Assembly (NCBI GenBank): GCA_033002965.1
Contig: JAURVB010013580.1
Span: forward strand, 124,001-188,000
Direction of reading: 5' to 3'
DNA length: 64,000 bases
DNA from: Piper betle
Taxonomy: Eukaryota > Streptophyta > Magnoliopsida > Piperales > Piperaceae
The notes beneath the pieces were generated by a model. The model was not told the origin of the DNA and did not search any database. It worked only from the letters and a program-made list of their open reading frames with translations. This document shows, one piece after another, positions 62,420-64,000 of this stretch. Both the position numbers and the translations under genes were made by a program. Each line of letters opens with the position of its first letter. Position 1 is the first letter of the stretch.

Positions 62420-62709
62420 CAAATTTCTTAAACCAAGCACACACAAAATACTTGATTTCATCCCCAAACAATTTTGCACCTCTGCCCTATGGCTATATGA
62501 AAAGAGAACAGCACAGTTAAATCAAGCTTTCAACAAAATCTTCCATACATAAAAGATAGTCCAATTTATAAGCACTGAAGTTCTTCGGCCAAAAAACAGC
62601 CCACAGTTTAAAATTTCATCAGAACAAGTACATTAAGAGTTGCAAAGTTTTAAACACTAAATTTGATACAGGACAAAACAAATAAGCATAAAAGTATACG
62701 ACTGAGTTT

Positions 62710-62803
62710 GTGGCAAAGTCAGACAACTATTATATGCCTCAGAAGTTCCGTTCATCAGAAAACCTCCCTTTCACACATCTAATTGATTCATCACCCTTGC
62801 CAC
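62710..62803 (-). ncRNA. Box C/D snoRNA-like sequence, copy 2
   Basis: Read on minus, the terminal stem GTGGCAAGG/CTTTGCCAC encloses 94 bases. Box C is GGTGATGAA and box D is GTCTGAC. Internal D'/C'-like text is TTCTGATGAACGG. The sequence between the boxes differs from copy 1 in the middle, but the two candidate guide blocks are kept. Both copies lie downstream of the Site II motif cluster at 63.7 kb on the same strand, which suits a snoRNA transcription unit. Confidence 0.48.
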
Positions 62804-63710
62804 TCCTCAATATCTTAATCCGAATAACGAACAACTGTTAGAATCCAAGCACATTATCAAAACAAAAATAACTTGAAAAAAAGAAGAACAATACATGCTC
62901 CCTCTTGTTCCCCTATTATCCATGCCCTGATTCATTCGCCCTACCACCAACAATCTACAGCTGAACAACAAACAAATATTATCATCTCCAAGCACACAAA
63001 ACAAATAATCAAAACTTGAAATGCATCAATATGTACATTCACTATCATCTAAAGTATCAACTAATCACTCCCACCACTCAACAAACAAGTGGCTATTCAT
63101 TCAAATCATCCAACGCCTAAAATCAAACAACAAACCATCACCACCACTACCATCCAAGCACACACATTTTACATCATATCATGTACTCCCCATCATCTGC
63201 TACCAAAACACCATCTAAGTTTTACCAGTGCCATGAAAAAACCCATTCCTCAACAAAAAAACACACCAATCAGAAACCAAAAAGCTTCTGAAAAAATGTG
63301 CAGATGTTATAGCAAGTGGATTCCATTACAAAACAGCACGGGTGATACTAATGCAAGGCAACAGAAGGTGAACAAAAAAGCTCATTCCGGGGGAGACGGG
63401 TCTCCATGAGAAACTCAAAGAGACGAACCGTTTTGATCAATGTAGCGCAGCTATGACTCGAGACGCTTCCATGGAAGGAAGGGAAGGCGATCTTAAGGGC
63501 TGCGGCAAAAACCACAGTGATCAAAACAAGGAATCAAAACGATTGGAAACTGAAAAAGATTGCAGCTTTTCGATCGGAGACGATCGAATTGTGAAGACAA
63601 ACGATTGTTTTGCGTCAAATCTTGCAACGAAAATGGATTTTGGATAGGGAGATGGAGAGGAGGCGCCGCCATGAGAGGGGTAAGAAGGAGATATAGGGAG
63701 GGTTTTCGGA
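62804..63710 (-). other. Possible leader of the minus-strand snoRNA transcription unit
   Basis: No protein-coding frame of any substance is seen on the minus strand. A moderately GC-rich part (63370-63690) lies next to the motif cluster and looks like a 5' leader; the rest is A/C-rich on plus. I cannot define exons. Confidence 0.3.
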
Positions 63711-63830
63711 AGGTGAGGAAATGGGTCTGGGCCTTTTCTGTTAATGCAGGCCCATACAAGGATGGGTTAAGAAAGGTGACAAAATGGGCCTGGGCTTTTA
63801 CTGTTAGTTCAAGCCCATTTGGGATGGGTC
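63711..63830 (-). promoter_or_regulatory. Tandemly duplicated Site II (TGGGCC/T) promoter cluster
   Basis: Two roughly 57-60 base copies occur (63711-63768 and 63774-63830). Each begins AGGTGA..AAATGGG.CTGGGC, continues with CTGTTA, and ends in a GGCCCA or AGCCCA word and a GATGGGT word. TGGGCC/T sites in either orientation lie at 63728, 63749, 63785, 63791 and 63812. Site II elements bound by TCP factors are typical of ribosomal-protein, cell-growth and snoRNA promoters in plants. Orientation is inferred from the downstream snoRNA-like sequences. Confidence 0.5.
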
Positions 63831-64000
63831 TGGGATGTGGGTGTTGTCGTCGCCATAATAATAATAAATTTTTTTAGAGTGTTAATTTATTCTAAAAAAT
63901 TAAAAACTGTTCTTTAATGTTTATATTTGACAAACAAAGATCATGCCGGAGTTATATTAATAATAACTATTTTAATTTTAAGATTCTTGAATAATAATCG

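Noticed and set aside
62540..62640. A third box C-like TGATGAAA on minus between the two snoRNA candidates
   Set aside because: No CTGA box D at the expected distance and no closing stem were found.
62188..63004. Minus-strand frames of 65-68 codons overlapping the snoRNA-like sequences
   Set aside because: The reading frames are not conserved between the two duplicates, whereas the RNA boxes and closing stems are.
63560..63877. 105-codon plus-strand frame near the right edge
   Set aside because: Its repeated text comes from the tandemly duplicated motif block, no domain is seen, and it overlaps the inferred minus-strand promoter.
1..64000. CRISPR arrays, bacterial operons, ribosome binding sites
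   Set aside because: This is plant nuclear DNA with introns. The only short tandem repeats found are microsatellites and the 29-bp LTR units.

Overview
This window is nuclear DNA from a flowering plant, most likely a monocot. The genes have plant-type introns with GT..AG borders, and every protein I could name is a plant protein. Several genes have very GC-rich 5' exons (thaumatin-like proteins, J-protein, the start of the PPR gene) inside an AT-rich background, and in the PPR gene GC content falls from 5' to 3'; this is typical of monocots. I cannot name the species. Exon models were built by hand from the splice borders and frame arithmetic.

Layout. 0-19.9 kb (minus strand): two tandem thaumatin-like genes, each with a signal-peptide exon, a 16-cysteine domain exon and a C-terminal exon ending in a GPI-anchor-like hydrophobic tail. 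The first (4739-7015) is intact and the second (18304-19884) has a single-base frameshift. Between them lie repeats: a tandem duplication of about 873 bp (7719-8591 and 8592-11784) whose second copy carries a 2.2 kb foldback element inside a (TA)n microsatellite, and a second GC-rich-core element (14627-15513). A MITE with a 9-bp target duplication lies at 2679-3195. 20-28.5 kb is AT-rich and I see no gene in it. 28.6-31.5 kb (plus): an eight-exon auxin influx carrier of the LAX2 type. 32.7-35 kb (minus): the ESCRT-II subunit VPS25 in six coding exons. 37.9-38.4 kb (minus): a small plastid J-domain protein of the J11 type. A gag-only LTR retrotransposon with near-identical LTRs and a 5-bp target duplication sits 320 bp upstream of it (38701-41357).

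41-49 kb is repeat-rich, with a long hairpin plus a fresh direct copy (44.9-46.6 kb), LTR remnants and a G-rich island. 49.5-51.4 kb: a broken PPR gene. 53.1-57.3 kb (plus): AP endonuclease 2 in ten exons, with a PCNA-binding box and a GRF zinc finger. 59.1-60.0 kb: a broken PI-PLC X-domain gene. 62.3-63.8 kb (minus): two paralogous box C/D snoRNA-like sequences downstream of a tandemly duplicated cluster of TGGGCC/T (Site II) motifs.

The genes do not form one pathway; they cover cell-surface/defence proteins, auxin import, endosomal sorting, plastid chaperoning and DNA repair. From memory, the order thaumatin-like pair, J11 and APE2 also exists on Arabidopsis chromosome 4, so part of this window may be conserved microsynteny. 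The most unusual structure is the foldback element at 9427-11668, whose pre-insertion site is preserved in the neighbouring duplicate.
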